DNA from: Daphnia pulex
Taxonomy: Eukaryota; Arthropoda; Branchiopoda; Diplostraca; Daphniidae
Length of the DNA stretch: 64,000 nt
NCBI RefSeq assembly: GCF_021134715.1
Contig: NC_060021.1
Location: forward strand, 4,340,001-4,404,000
Direction of reading: 5' to 3'
Below, in pieces: positions 1 to 12,931 of the stretch. The translations under genes were made by a program, and so were the position numbers. The stretch's first letter is position 1, and every line of letters begins with the position of its first letter. The notes beneath the pieces were generated by a model, which saw nothing but the letters and a program-made list of their open reading frames with translations, had not been told where the DNA came from and made no database searches.

Positions 1-734
1 TGGTGGACCTGGAATGCAGACCAATTTTTCTCGCAATCTTGCCCCAGTTTTTTTTATCTTGGGGATTGAAAGTTTTCGGCCAGAGCAAGTGATTGCTATG
101 TGTTTTCAAATGGCAGGGTTGGACAGCTGCAGGTCTTCTGTGTCTATGGACAACAAGGGTAAAGTAAAATTTTTGAATTTCATTATCTCATTTCTCGGGC
201 AACTTTTTCTTTAATGAGAAGGGGAACATAAACATGAATCCAATAGACCAATGACGTGTACAGAAATAAGATATCATTTGCGCATATTTTAAGATTCAAT
301 GCAAATTAGTTCCAATTTGTGATTGAGGGAAATCCCCTCTTAAAACCTTGATGAAACAGAATATTCATTGGAATTAGAGCGTTATATTTCTGGAAAGGTT
401 TGGGCTTTTTCTATTGAATATAGTAGACTCTTTGTAATGCGACACAGAACCTGTGAAAATATGCTTATTGTTGTTATTGATTGCGGAATTTCAAATAATT
501 AAAGACCAGATTGTACCAACGATTTTTAACTTTCTTTATTTAAATTACAATTGCAATATTTCCAGTAAAAATAGATATATATACGGACATTTTTTCAAAG
601 AGTTTTGTTTGGATCTAAAAAGAACGGTAAGCTGCCCGAATTTAGCAAAATACCAACTCACAATGCCTTATTAATGGTTCTGGTTGGTGGCACTTCACTC
701 CATTTCGACAGCCAGTGCATCATACAGGCTGGAC
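1..734. other. Left-edge non-coding sequence
   Basis: I see no supportable gene here. The first ~20 bases could read Gly-Gly-Pro-Gly on the plus strand, but that is too short to call another collagen exon. The rest is AT-rich, with only short random open frames. The part next to 734 would hold the 3' untranslated region of the minus-strand collagen gene. Confidence 0.5.
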
Positions 735-2243
735 TTAATGATAGCGCCCAGGAGCGGCGTAGGTGACATGTCCTGGAGCACCGATCGGTCCAATTGGTCC
801 AACTGGTCCAGGGGGTCCAGTTTGCCCAGTTTTGCCTTGGTAGCCAGCAAAGCCAACCGGACCGATGGGCCCAACGGGGCCAGGACCACCGGGGTATCCA
901 GGAGTTCCAGGTTTACCTTGAGGTCCGATCGGTCCGATCGGTCCGATCGGTCCAACTGGTCCAACAGGTCCAACGGAGCCAGGGTATCCAGAGGGGCCCT
1001 CTTTTCCTTGAAGACCTTGGGAGCCGGGAGCTCCGGGGCCACCAGGGGCACCAGATCCCCCAGGATTACCATCCTTACCAGTTTTGCCTTGTTCGCCTTG
1101 AGGTCCTGCTTAGCCAAAAAGTTAAAATCATTAGAAAAATTCTATTAATAACATTTTCCACGGTCAACGAACCTGGAGCACCAGGAGCGCCGTTGTATCC
1201 ATCTTTTCCAGGAGCGCCAGTCAAGCCATTGGAACCGTCTTTACCAGGAGCTCCATCGTAGCCTGGATTTCCAACAGGGCCTTGAGGTCCAACAGGGCCG
1301 ATAGATCCAGGAGCGCCGTTAAGTCCGTCTTTGCCTGGAGCACCGTTATAACCTCGAGTTCCAGCTTCTCCCTTGGGACCAGGGCTGCCAGGGTAACCAG
1401 GAGAACCATCTTTACCAGCGGGGCCTTGGGGTCCAGTTGTTCCAACTGGGCCAATGGGCCCGGGTCCTCCAGGAGCGCCAGGAGCTCCGTCTTTACCAGG
1501 GTAACCAGGGGCACCAACTGGGCCGGGAACATTAGATTGAACAGTTACACCAGGGGCACCCGTTTCTCCTTTAGGTCCAGAAGGTCCAGGGGCTCCATTG
1601 TAACCGTCTTTGCCTCGAGCACCAGGTGCTCCATTCATGCCTGGAGCTCCAGGAGCTCCGGGTTCTCCCTTTGCGCCAGAGTAACCAGGAGCACCAGGGG
1701 CACCAGTAGCTCCATCATTGCCTCTTGCACCAGTCAATCCTTGTGCTCCAGGTGCTCCATCATCTCCGGGATTTCCTTGAGGTCCCGGAGCGCCAGTAGA
1801 TCCAGGGGCGCCAGTATTTCCCTTTTCTCCCTTAGGTCCAGCATATCCTTGCGGGCCAGGGGCTCCAGGTGGTCCAACAATATATTTATCAGAGTTGTCA
1901 ACAACTCCGGGAGCTCCAGCGGGTCCTTGGGGTCCTTGGGCACCAGCTTGTCCTCTCAGCCATGGAAGGTACCTAAAAGGTTCGTATATTTATTTCGTCT
2001 GCAATCTTTTAAAGTTTCAACTGTTGCTTACTCAAGGAAGCGTTCCCACTGTCTTTGAATATCTTCAAGCTCGTAGTTGTCACCGTAAGCTACTTGAGCC
2101 CGCTGGTATTGCGGAGCAGCCAAAGCAGCCGCAAAGAGGCAAGTTAAAATGATAGCCTAAACAAAAATACAATAACGAACTAGGCAACAATAATTGGGAT
2201 ACGTTATGAAAGGAAAAATCAGGTAACTTACTGCTGCTTTCAT
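735..2243 (-). CDS. Secreted short collagen-like protein (Gly-X-Y repeats), 435 aa
   Basis: Coding exons on the minus strand are 2243-2232, 2156-2032, 1972-1173 and 1105-735; all junctions are GT-AG and the total is a whole number of codons. The first ~17 residues form a signal peptide (MKAA then [13 protein letters not shown]). A short polar stretch ([17 protein letters not shown]) follows, then almost uninterrupted Gly-X-Y triplets to the C-terminus, which ends [12 protein letters not shown]. The repeat is rich in GAPGAPG and GPIGPIG units. Two short breaks occur, near [10 protein letters not shown] and VTVQSNV. I see no NC1, fibrillar-collagen C-propeptide or C1q domain, and no cysteine in the predicted mature chain. 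It probably forms an extracellular or cuticle-associated triple helix. Antisense open frames over this gene are by-products of its repeats. Confidence 0.9.
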
Positions 2244-2303
2244 GGTTTCCAGATTTAATAATGTTAGTAGAACAAAAGTTTGCTCTTCAAAACAGCAAAT
2301 TTT

Positions 2304-2502
2304 CTAAATGAAAAAAATGACGAGTTGTAAAAAATTTAACTTTTCAATCACTTTTCAAAATTTTTGCGATGAGATGATGTCGCTTGAAATCCGATTTGAA
2401 TGATTTTGAAAAAGAAGCTAACCTTTAAGTTTAAAATGCTGTTTGCTTTTCCGCTGCTGAACCAACGCTGATGAAAATTTGCTGATCGCTCGCCTTTTAA
2501 AC
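2304..2502 (-). promoter_or_regulatory. Likely collagen promoter and 5' UTR intron
   Basis: A TATA-like TTTAAAAGG lies at 2502-2494 on the minus strand. An initiator-like CATCAG lies about 30 nt downstream. A probable donor (AAAG|GTTAGC, near 2424) and acceptor (TTTCATTTAG, near 2304) would remove a 5' UTR intron just before the collagen start codon. This rests on motif inspection only. Confidence 0.35.
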
Positions 2503-3639
2503 TCTCAATTGCTCCAATTAAAAGTAAAGGAAAATTAAACTCGTCATGAAAAACCGCCTGTTAAACCTGAAAATGAAAGGACACAAACAGGTTGCTGTAC
2601 TGGAGCAAACCCAATAAAATTGGATTCAACTTTAATAGTCACTCACCAAAAGTGAAAGGTTAAAATCAAAACTGAAATGCGTTTTATCCTTAAAGAATCG
2701 AAGTGAAAGGGTTTACCGGTAATATACGTACATCAATATTGGTATACAGTTTGGAAGTCTAGTCCCGCAAACCTGTCAAACAACAACATTGTGGTGGGGC
2801 TTTCCCACGCAAATTATGGCCAAAGGCCGAAACTTTATAAGATTGTGTATGCTCGTCAATTAATATGTTACGACTCTCAACATTTTTCATCTCATTTTGC
2901 ACAAAACGCAAAGACAAAGCCGAATATTGTGATAAGTCGTCCAATTCTCATTTAATGTAATAATTATCTTTTCGTTGCGCACCCTAGTTTTCTGTCTTGT
3001 ATCAATGTTCCAGATTGCACAAGAGAAAGTAAAGAAAAGTTTGCCCGTCCGAGTAAGGTTAGTGAAATTAAATTCATCAGACGACATACGTAAGGTGTGG
3101 TGTGATTCATTGGGTGGTTGGATTTCTTCATCTGACTTCTGAAAGACATACTGCAAGCGATTGCAAGAAATAATATTATTCAGGGAGAAACTGTTTAAAC
3201 CAGACAAGCTGAAAGTTGCTCAGTCTTCTTTCACAAATGTCTGAAAGCATTCGCCCCTAAGGGATTGGTCGATGAACACATTTTAAGTTTCGAAAGATTT
3301 TTTCATTAGGAATACCAAAAAACCCTAGATTAACTATAATAAAACCATAAACCATTGTTTGATTTTTTGCGATATATTTGTTCCGAAACAAAAATTTTGC
3401 AATCCAATAAGCTATTACGTTAGCAAGCCGAAATACCTATCATCATTAAAAGCGAAATATATCGGTAATACAAAGTCTGTGTATGTTGGCCATAAAAAGA
3501 ATAAAATATTATTGAACCATAAGTATTTAAATGAGTAGTTGCGATACAGGAACAGCAACTACTTCTCCATCGACAATGCAACCTACAATAACTGTAATTC
3601 CTCCAACTATTCCAAGGCCCACGATATTTTAGGATTTTT
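2503..3639. other. AT-rich intergenic sequence
   Basis: I see no gene, RNA or clear repeat in this stretch. Open frames of 60-100 codons near 2759-3207 and 3420-3677 have no recognisable domains and no coding character. Confidence 0.5.
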
Positions 3640-3915
3640 TTGCTAGAGTGGAAGAAGAAGTCCCGCCGCACCACCAACGATTACAAATTGGTTTTCAAAT
3701 TTTTTAAAAAGAAAATTGGTAAATTTGCTGTAAAAGAAATCGTTTCAGATTTTGAGAAAGGAATATGGAATGGGATGCGATTAGTGTTTAAAAAGGTCTC
3801 GTTCCATGGCTGCACGTTCCATTGGACGCAGGCAATTTTTCGTCGGTTAAAGTTTGAGGGTCTTTCTAAGTTTTTCTTTCCAAAACAAATTTACAACAAT
3901 TGTGTCGCAAAATGA
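3640..3915 (+). pseudogene. Relic of a Mutator-like (MULE) transposase
   Basis: The plus-strand frame reads YKLVFKFFKKKIGKF, then a segment with VSDFEKGIWNGMRLVF and SFHGCTFHWTQAIFRRLK. The pattern D-F-E-x-x-[IW] ... HGCxFHWTQA is typical of the transposase core of MULE-type proteins in invertebrates, where an acidic residue starts the DFE block and a C/H pair follows. Only about 85 residues remain. There are stops on both sides and I see no terminal inverted repeats nearby. This is a decayed internal fragment, not an active element. Confidence 0.65.
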
Positions 3916-5928
3916 TGAGCTTTTATTTACTTCCACACTCAAAAATACGAAGAGGCAAAGGTATAAAAGGTAAATTGATGACATTTATTTTATTTTTTTG
4001 TATTTCATAATCCTACATACTTCACAAAAAAAATTGTCAGGTAGGGTTGTAAATATTTTACATTTAGTATCGTCAATAACTTTTCTTGAACTAAAATTTT
4101 TTCTTTGAATTTTTTTAGCATTAGTAACCCCAAACCAGCCTAGGAACACAAAATAATGTCCATTATTTAAGTAGTTCTAAACGTTATGTTCGTAAATATT
4201 ATAAATTAAGATGTATGTTGTACTAAATTGCTGCTCGTTTTTTTTAATATTTGTGTTAATCAATTTCACTCCTAATTTATATTTATCTGTTTCTTTTTCC
4301 TAGAGCGCCTTTCAATAGTTTCCATGGTATCAGATATTTTTGGCATTACAACATTGTTGAATTCTTCGTCTGACTCACTCTGCCGTGTACAGTCGCCGTG
4401 TACAGTCGCCGTGTGAAGTAACAGCTTCCCTAGGTTCCGAGTCCCTTGTCAAAGCCGGTGTGTTATAATAGCTCCCTCGAGATTTACCAAAGCGACTGGT
4501 CCAACGAGTCCCTCGGGTGGGGTAAACTGGGGTGTAGTAAAATCACCTTTTCTTCCGCATGGGCGGCATTGGCTAACTCAACAACAGGGTCTTTGAACTG
4601 CCACATGCCCAGACGATGAAAGAGTAAATGAAATGGCCGCATTTCCATAATGTATGAATAGATTTGTTACAAAATTTTCATGTTTAATTGAAGCATATGT
4701 TTTCAATAGACGGGCAGCATCCTTCCATTCGTCCTTCGGCAAACCTAGACAAAATTGACACGTTTTAAGGACTATTTAACGTAAAAAGCATAAAAAGCTT
4801 TATATTACCAACTATTTTTTTTAAATATTATGCAATGTTTCTTACTCCAAAAGGCAGTTGCAGTTTCCATGCAATTGTTTTCCAATGCGGTCAGATATCG
4901 CAATCTCAACAAAGAATTAAAAGGGTCATATTCCTATCTGTTGAAAAAAGACACAAGGAATTGACTGGTTAACAGCCGTAAGTGATGTGCAACTTGATTA
5001 TTGAAGTGACGAATACCAATTGGTTTTTGACGATTATGTATCTTTTCAAGGGTAACAATTAGACGGTTGATATTAGTTGTTGAAAAAGCCGATCGATTGC
5101 ATTCTTACGTCAATCCAAGATTTTCTGGGGTAGAAAATGCCAATGACAGGCAAAAAATACTGTAATTTCAATTAAAATCAATTCAGATGTGGGGGTGGTG
5201 AAGGGGGGGGGGGGAATCCTTTGTTCGAAAATCCTCCCCTTTGTCCCCCATACCATAAGACCATGCCGCGGGTAGGGACATTCCATGCGACTTTTTTTTG
5301 GGGTGATCCAATATTTCAAAACGATGAATTTAAAAATACAGAACCCAAACAATTTTAGAAAATTAAAAATCAGAAAGATCTGTCTATACCATGTTATGTT
5401 TATTTGTTTGTTTTTTTCTGTTGTTTGTTTGATTGTTTTTCTCTATGTTTATCTTTTTAGGGTTAAGGTTTCGCAACTCAACCAAAACAGATCAAATTTG
5501 AAAATTGCTTTTAAACATTTTGGGGGAAAAAACTCTGCTAACAGTCAATTAACACAGACAAATTTATTCTTCATACAACTCCCAAAAGTAGTAAAGGGTA
5601 TGCATTCTAATTGTTAGGACATTAGCAGAATACATGTACGTACATAGATCTAAGAAGGCAGAGGCAGTATTTATATGTTTATCATAAAATTTGTTTCGCT
5701 TGAACTCATTATCCACTTCCATTCTGGCTATTTTAAATATGGCATACGTGATATCGAAATGATAGGAAGACCCTATCATTATTGACGAATAACGCGCTCC
5801 ATTTTATGAGCCCAATTCATTTAATTCTAATTGGAGAATAAAATCTACAATGGGATGATGAGCGATCAAGGGATGGAAATAAAGGACAATGCATATCTGA
5901 ATAAGATAAAACCTTACACCTTTTACGA
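3916..5928. other. Intergenic sequence with small low-complexity tracts
   Basis: No gene is evident. A 13-bp unit (cgccgtgtacagt) is repeated with small changes at about 4383-4420. An 11-base G tract lies near 5204-5214. The remainder is AT-rich, and its right end probably contains the 3' untranslated region of the ATP13A gene. Confidence 0.5.
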
Positions 5929-8900
5929 TTATTTCTGAGCAACAGTTGATGTCACTATTGAAGATAGCCAATCGCTCGTTTTTATTTCTTTTTCGATTGC
6001 TAAATATTTTTCCTTGCGAGGTCGTAGCTTCAGCCAAAAAGGAGAATCCATCAACTTGACGAGACCACGATCTATCACGATTTCTTCCGTTAACAGACAC
6101 ACGAAAACCTGTAAAGATTGCGCAAGATGTTTTAAGTAGTCTGAAATATTCACATAAAATAAATGGTTATAAATAAAACTATTAAATCATATAAGTAGCT
6201 ATAAATACTTTTTGAACGATCAAATAACGAATCGATCCGATAAATCGTAAAAATGTGTCTAAACATTTCAAAAATTTTATTCACCTGAGCGGCTGACAAG
6301 CCCAAAATGATGAGGCGAAATTCCATAGGAGGCATCTTCAGTTGTAGCCATTTTTCGATAAAGTAAGGAGGATCAATGAGGATACAAACGGAACATGCCG
6401 CAGAGGCAGCTAAAGCTCCGACGAACCAGTAATTCTTCAGAAAAATTTCTCTAAAAGGTTTTCCTTTTGCATAAGCCAACGCCAAGGCGATATACTGGCA
6501 CAGAGAGACACAAAAAATTGCGTAATTTTCGTGGCATTCGTAGTCCCCAGTTTCCAGCCCAGTGGTGTTGTGAAGATCCATATACGGTACGAACCAATTT
6601 TGCTTGGTAAGCAAAAGCATGCTAATAGCTTGGAAGAAACCAACCAAAAGCACTTGAATAAGAAGTGACCCCACAGGTGGTAATGAGAGAAGGGAGGTCA
6701 AAGGAGGGCGATTGAACAGTGGTCCTGGATGAGGTTGCGTACGTCCGAAAAGGGCGGACAGTGAGCAAATAAGGAAAAGATCGATGTAGAGGAATTGGAA
6801 ATCCGTCAAATTGGTTCCGATTTCGTATAAAATCATGACGGAGATGAACTGTGTGAGACTGTATGCAGCCATATACTTGAAAATGCCAAATGATGTGACA
6901 AGTGCACAACGTCCTTGGCGAATCAACTCTGGTACGCAACTAATGCTTGCATCTCTCGAAGTGAATGGTGAAGCCACTGAAGCTTCAGAATCTGACAAAG
7001 CAATTCCAGCGTGAGCTGCTTTTAAAGCACCACAATCATTTGCTCCATCTCCACACATTCCTACATCATAGTAATAATGAAAAAATCATTAATCATTAAT
7101 ACTCTCGCATTACTTAAACGTGAATGGATATAGACTGTTTGAATTAATACGATTAATTACCAACGACATAGTTCAGTTGCTGCAGTGCTTGGACCAACTG
7201 CTGTTTTTGGTCAGGAGACATACGAGCGAAGATAGTCCCTTTTACTACGCATCGAGGTACCAATTCTGGATAATGTTCTTGAATGATTGACCAGCATTTC
7301 CCTGTGATTGCTAAATGGTAACGTCCGATCAAATCCTGTAAGGGAAAAATATTATATTACACTACAGAAGTTACCTACTTCTTATTCAAAATACATATAT
7401 GTATATATTAATTACCGGATTTGTTATATCCAACGTTATATCACCACTGTTGTTCATTGCTGATGTCGACGTACCGCTAGTGGGAGTCTACATGGATCAA
7501 CCAAATATAGACTTATTATTTCTTTCGTTGAAAAATTTCCTATAATAATGAACATCAATAGGCGTTCGCTTTAACCTGGACAGAAGATTTCTCAGCCAAA
7601 CTGTAAGTCAAGTGTGGTTTCCCATCGGTTGAAACTGCGCCCGAACTTTCTTCATAATTGACTATTACTACCTGATCATGCGATCCTACCATTCCACAAT
7701 CTAAAAGCAGCAATAACAAAGAGCAAACGTATTTTTTTAAATCAAGTATTTCTTGAATAATATGAATAATATTTTAATTGTAATCGCCTCTTTCGTCTAC
7801 GGGTAAAATGTATATACTTTATGGCTTTACCTCGAGCAACGCTTATGGCTGTCAGTATATTATCTCCTAGAACACAAGCGGTAGGCATAAAACATTAGTT
7901 AGAATTCCGATCCAAATTAATTTGTTACATTAATTTACCAGTGACCATGACGGTTCGGACGGCTGCATCTGATAACTGATTAATTATCGCCTTGGTATCC
8001 GGTTTTAGACGATTTTCTAAGACGACTAGACCTAAAAAAGGAAGGTCAGTTCAAAATAGGTCAGTCTTAAAATTTGATCTTTCACCTAATTGGTCAATTT
8101 ATGTTCAAATAGATGTTAGCATACCAAGAAATGTCAATTCATTTTCTAAATCTTCTCTTTGCACTTTTTGAAGCTTGTGTAGGGATCGGATCTCAACAAG
8201 ACGGTGAGCTAAGGCTATGACACGGAAACCTTGCCTTGTGTATTCTTCTAGAATTTCATTATGGTTGGTCGGTACTAAAAACAAACAATATCGGCAATTT
8301 TGAAATTTTCACTGAAAATTTCAGTTTAAAAAATAAGTTGGGAGAAATCGTAGTAAGTAAGGAGAAAAGGAAAATCGGGTAACTTACCGGTTTCCGGCTT
8401 GCATAAAGACTGCACCATTTCCGGTGAACCTTTACAGAAGAAATGAAGTTGCTCCTGGCCGATGCGTTTGCAAATGATGGCCATTCGTTGAAGAGTCGAA
8501 CTGAATGGGAACTGGCGAACAATTCCTACCTCAACCTGGGACCAAACGAATTCAAAATAGGGCATTATTTTATTATTGTAAATAACTATCACAACATTAT
8601 CAGTTTTTCAACAGAAAATATATTACTTTCGAATTTTCCGCACCATCCAGGTCGGAGGAATCCGACACTCCAGGTCCAGGGTCTCCCTTGTTTCCACTCG
8701 GCGGAGTCCAACTAACAACAGTTGGACAAATGTTGTCGTATTTATTCGTGTCTTCATTAGAAGGCTCAACCAGAACCCATCCAGTCGATTCAAACATCTG
8801 TAGAAGTTGGAAGACAAAAATGTCATTTCTGGACACCAGTATCCTAATAATGGACCATTGTACTCACTTTAAGGTCTAAGGGATCACCACTAAGGTTGCC

Positions 8901-11900
8901 ATCTATTATTGTCAACGAATGGCAGGTGGCCATGCCCATAAGCAACAACGGTGGCTCTAACTTAAAATTATAACTAACTGCCGATGGACTTCGGTCATGC
9001 GGACGAAGGGTAGATAACGCCTGTGATAGCTTTAATGGCGCTGTAATTAAAAAAAAACGAGTAAATTATTATGCAGATCACAAAATCTTGTAATTAAATA
9101 CTTCTTATAGGAGGTATATATCGTCGGCCATCTACAACGGGTACAACGCCCCATAGATCAAGTCCATCTTCTGTCAATGTTCCAGTTTTATCAAAGCAAA
9201 TGCAATTTAAAGAACCTTCAAAAACCGGGAATGAAAATTATGCTGACACTGTGGATGGCGAGGTGTGGTTTATTGGTACCTGAAACGTTGATAGACCTCG
9301 GGGAGATGCAATAGATATTTCGTTGCTCAAGTCTTTTTTGTGCCAAAATGATTCCCGCAGTCATGGCCGCAGGTAACGCGGGAGGAACACAAATTGTAAT
9401 AATGTCAAAGGAATGAAACACAACTTTCACTCCCGCTTCGCCCGATATAATCTAGAGGAATGATGGATGCAAGTAGGATAAGAAATATGATAAATCTCTC
9501 AGATAAACATTTGTTTACCTTTTTAATAATGCTATAAGTAAATCCAATAGAAGCCAAGGAAGCTAAGAAACCAATAAATCGGTAACTGTCTCTTTCAAAA
9601 CGGAAGTCAACTGGGGGTGGATACATAATGGCGGACACCAGCGACCCTTTTGCCGTCATGAAACCAGTTGAAGTCACAACGGCCATAACCTAGACAAATA
9701 TTGTCAGATCATTTCCAAATTTGAAGCTGATTTAGATTTCAAAAATTAGAATGATTACTTTTTCTTCATTATAAAATCGTGTTTGAACAACTTTCGTGCC
9801 GCTAAACAAAGTGTGCCTAGAGTGTTCCTTGGGATGATATAAGACGTCTGTTTGGAATGGCAGAGGAGTTTTGACAACGGGCACGCTTTCTCCTGCACAG
9901 TCAACCAGTTGTCTTTAAATGGTTGTACGGACGTTTTTTGTTTTTCCAAATTTCTTATCCGTTTAAACTAAAAATGTTTACCTGTTAGCATGCTTTCATT
10001 AACGATACAGGTTCCGAATAATAAAACAGCGTCACAATGCATAGTACAGCCGTTGGCTGGTAAAATAATCATGTCTCCCGGAACCAGTTCTTCGGTTCTT
10101 ATGGTTTCGTATACTCCGCCTCCTCGACACACATCTATTATGTCACTTCCATGCACTGTGTTTCTCAACTTTTTTTGATTCTTTAAAACGAGAAAAACGG
10201 AAATTAGAATCAATTTCATAAAACTGATGGCTTGATTCAACTTACTTTTCTAGTTTGGATGATTGAAATGGCTATTCCGGCCTGTCGCAGTAGAACATTT
10301 CGAATTAATTGGTTATAATTCATTATCTATTTTTAAAGGATTCTGATATTGTCATACCGCAGACATAACCATTATAGCTCCGGCGAAAATATAATATTCA
10401 ATCATAATCCAAATGAAGACGGATACTACTTGGAAGATGTAAAATGGATTCAACACTTCCAGAAGGAGAAGCTCCAAAACACTTTTAACTGGAACGTTAA
10501 TAAAATTTGAGCCAAAAATTGCCCGCCTAAAAACAATGACCGTGATTAAAAAGACGAAAGGAACTCTCTCATAGAACGTATTAGATTGAACCTTCTTTGT
10601 TGCTCAAGAATAGATAAACCAGCCAATCCTTGTTGAGCATCTGGGTGATGTAGAGAAGATGTCGGCATACCAGGACCCAAGCTTTTCACTTTAAGGAACT
10701 CTTTTGTCTCCGTATTCCAAATATAGCGCAATTTCTTGCAGGTGAACATACGGACACTCGTGGCCTCTATTTCATTAGAGACAGAAAAGTTATTTAAATG
10801 CACGAATTCGTTTGAATGGAAATCGAAAAAATTGAAAAAAGCTCGTTTACCATGAAATGTGCCATCTGCATTTGGAAGAGATAAAATGGGAGAATCGTCG
10901 ATTTTATTTAAATCCTGCAGTACATGTGAATTGCGATGCTCCACGGATTTTTTTTTCCCTTTGACGGTATGTTCTGTTGCCTCATTTCTGCATAAAGAAA
11001 TCCAATGCATTATAGAAACAACATGCATACCATGTGTGACTTGTCAATACATAATCTGGAGCGCACTCATACAGGTGATACTTCGTATGTGAACCCGCCG
11101 ATATTTCTTTTGATATATCTCCTATTACGGGGAAATTAAATGGTAATTTAAAAAAAAAAGGAAAACTTTGACTTTTTGTTTTTGTCATACCACAATCAGT
11201 ATTTTCTCTGCGACCTCGAGAGAACACCTAGTATGGGTGCAATTCAAAAACCATTCGGGAAACCAATGGAAAACCATGCGTAAAATCCCAACAGTTTTCA
11301 CAATGAAAAGCCAGGTGAGGATTGTTCGAAATAGTGAACGGCGGTAACCATAAAGTTCCTGGGAAATGAAATAATTTAAATTTTTAATTGATTTCGAAAA
11401 TAGCCATTGTTCAAATCTTAAAGCATAATACGCAAACGTGTACTAGAATTGGAAATAGAATTCTGCAATAAAATAACGTCAAAAACTAAATTATATCTGC
11501 TGGGATCTACTCAAATTCAACTAGTTCAGTAGTAAATTAGATCAAAAGACAGATCTCGACTTAAGATAATGTAACAAATGTAAACAATACAGTATCACAG
11601 GGCAGACGGAAATCCCTCAGATGAATGAGACCATAGTTTGAATTACTCTTAGTCGTGTCCAAAAGACAGACATTTCATCATATGAAGAACGAAGTTAAAG
11701 AAATGATGAGTAGCTCGCTTAAAAGAACCAGTTAAACCATACCATTTGATCCTCCTCACCAGCGTTGATATAGGAAACGGCAGCATTCCTGGAGTAGGGA
11801 ATATCCGGTGACGTAGTTTGTCCATTCTCTTCATTGGGTAACTGATTGATTCTTTTGCTCAGACCTTCAGACATCAACAGAAAACGGAAAAAAATTAAGG

Positions 11901-12892
11901 ATTGCAATGGCGCATAATGGGAACATGTACTTCAAGGTTGTTGAACTGACAAATTTTACAATATTTTTTTATGTTAATGATTTTGTCATTCAAAGTTTAC
12001 AATAATAATCGAGTTTTCTAATACGATCGCTAAAACAGATTTATTTATTATTCTTATATTTTTTTTGTTTAATATTTCTTCATAAAAGGTGGGGTTCTGA
12101 TTATTGGTATCATTAATAAGCGTTCCACCGCAAAATCCTGCGTGACCAACAAATGGTCAATATCAGCTTACAGCTGTTAAGATACACATCTTTGTCTTAA
12201 AACACCGCCGGATGTGGGGCTGAAGTCTTTTCTGTTTCCTTATTGCAAGTCTGAAAATTGATACAATAGCTTGAATATGAGTTCACTGTCTGCAACGGTT
12301 TCTTCGGGATGTACGTCTACGTCTACCTACGATAAACTACACGTATATACTGATACCACCCTCATCTTCATTCAAATATATGTATTCTTTTAAATTTAGA
12401 AATAATGTATGCTCATAGTCATAACTTTCTAAGTAACATATTAAAAGCCAACTTCTAGCGAAACTACTTGATTGTGTTAGTAAAGTTAATTTTCATTCAT
12501 TGAAATTATGGTGTTTTTCGGCGTTTTAAAAATATTTAGAGTAAACATGAAACAAAACTTACGAGAAGATAAGATTTGCGTAGCCTATTAATTAGGTAAA
12601 TGCTTTAATCAAAAGGTCTACAAATAAAAACGTTTCAATAAGAAAAAGCTCCATTGCTGGAGTTAGTACAGTATAGGTATTAAAATAGGTTCTTTTCGTT
12701 CACCAAATGCGGGTATAAGAATTCTCAAGGTATGTTCAAGAGCTATTTTCATTTTCTTGAGACCAGTATAAAAAAGGCTCTAGTTATGAAATATACAAAT
12801 AAGTAAAATGTTTCAAATGGACCTTTACGCAAGAGCTGGTGCTGTTCCGCCACGTGTGTATCGTCGATGTCTTTGAGCTTGTTATTGGACAT
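5929..12892 (-). CDS. ATP13A: P5B-type ATPase, ATP13A family, 1276 aa, 24 coding exons
   Basis: Family members sit in endolysosomal membranes and export polyamines to the cytosol; the substrate here is inferred from the family. Exons (minus strand, 3' to 5'): 5929-6108, 6285-7060, 7161-7335, 7416-7487, 7576-7700, 7831-7866, 7939-8031, 8125-8274, 8388-8535, 8627-8797, 8868-9040, 9102-9215, 9280-9451, 9519-9689, 9759-9892, 9982-10180, 10246-10281, 10358-10526, 10592-10766, 10851-10987, 11051-11121, 11191-11358, 11743-11864, 12829-12892. Visible landmarks are the actuator-loop GES at ~381, the P5B signature PPALP in membrane helix 4 (505-509), the phosphorylation motif DKTGTLTED with Asp548, TGD at 822-824, and GDGAND at 962-967. 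Hydrophobic C-terminal helices follow. The chosen start (ACC ATG TCC) has good context. An in-frame ATG at 12931 would add 13 residues and follows a possible acceptor. The weakest exon is 11051-11121. Confidence 0.95.
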
Positions 12893-12931
12893 GGTAACTA
12901 TCTCGCTAAGGCAGCCAGTAGTCTTGTACAT

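Noticed and set aside
684-1148. 154-codon plus-strand ORF rich in Ser/Arg, and others antisense to the collagen
   Set aside because: They mirror the Gly-Pro repeat of the minus-strand collagen exons, which has a signal peptide and consistent splicing.
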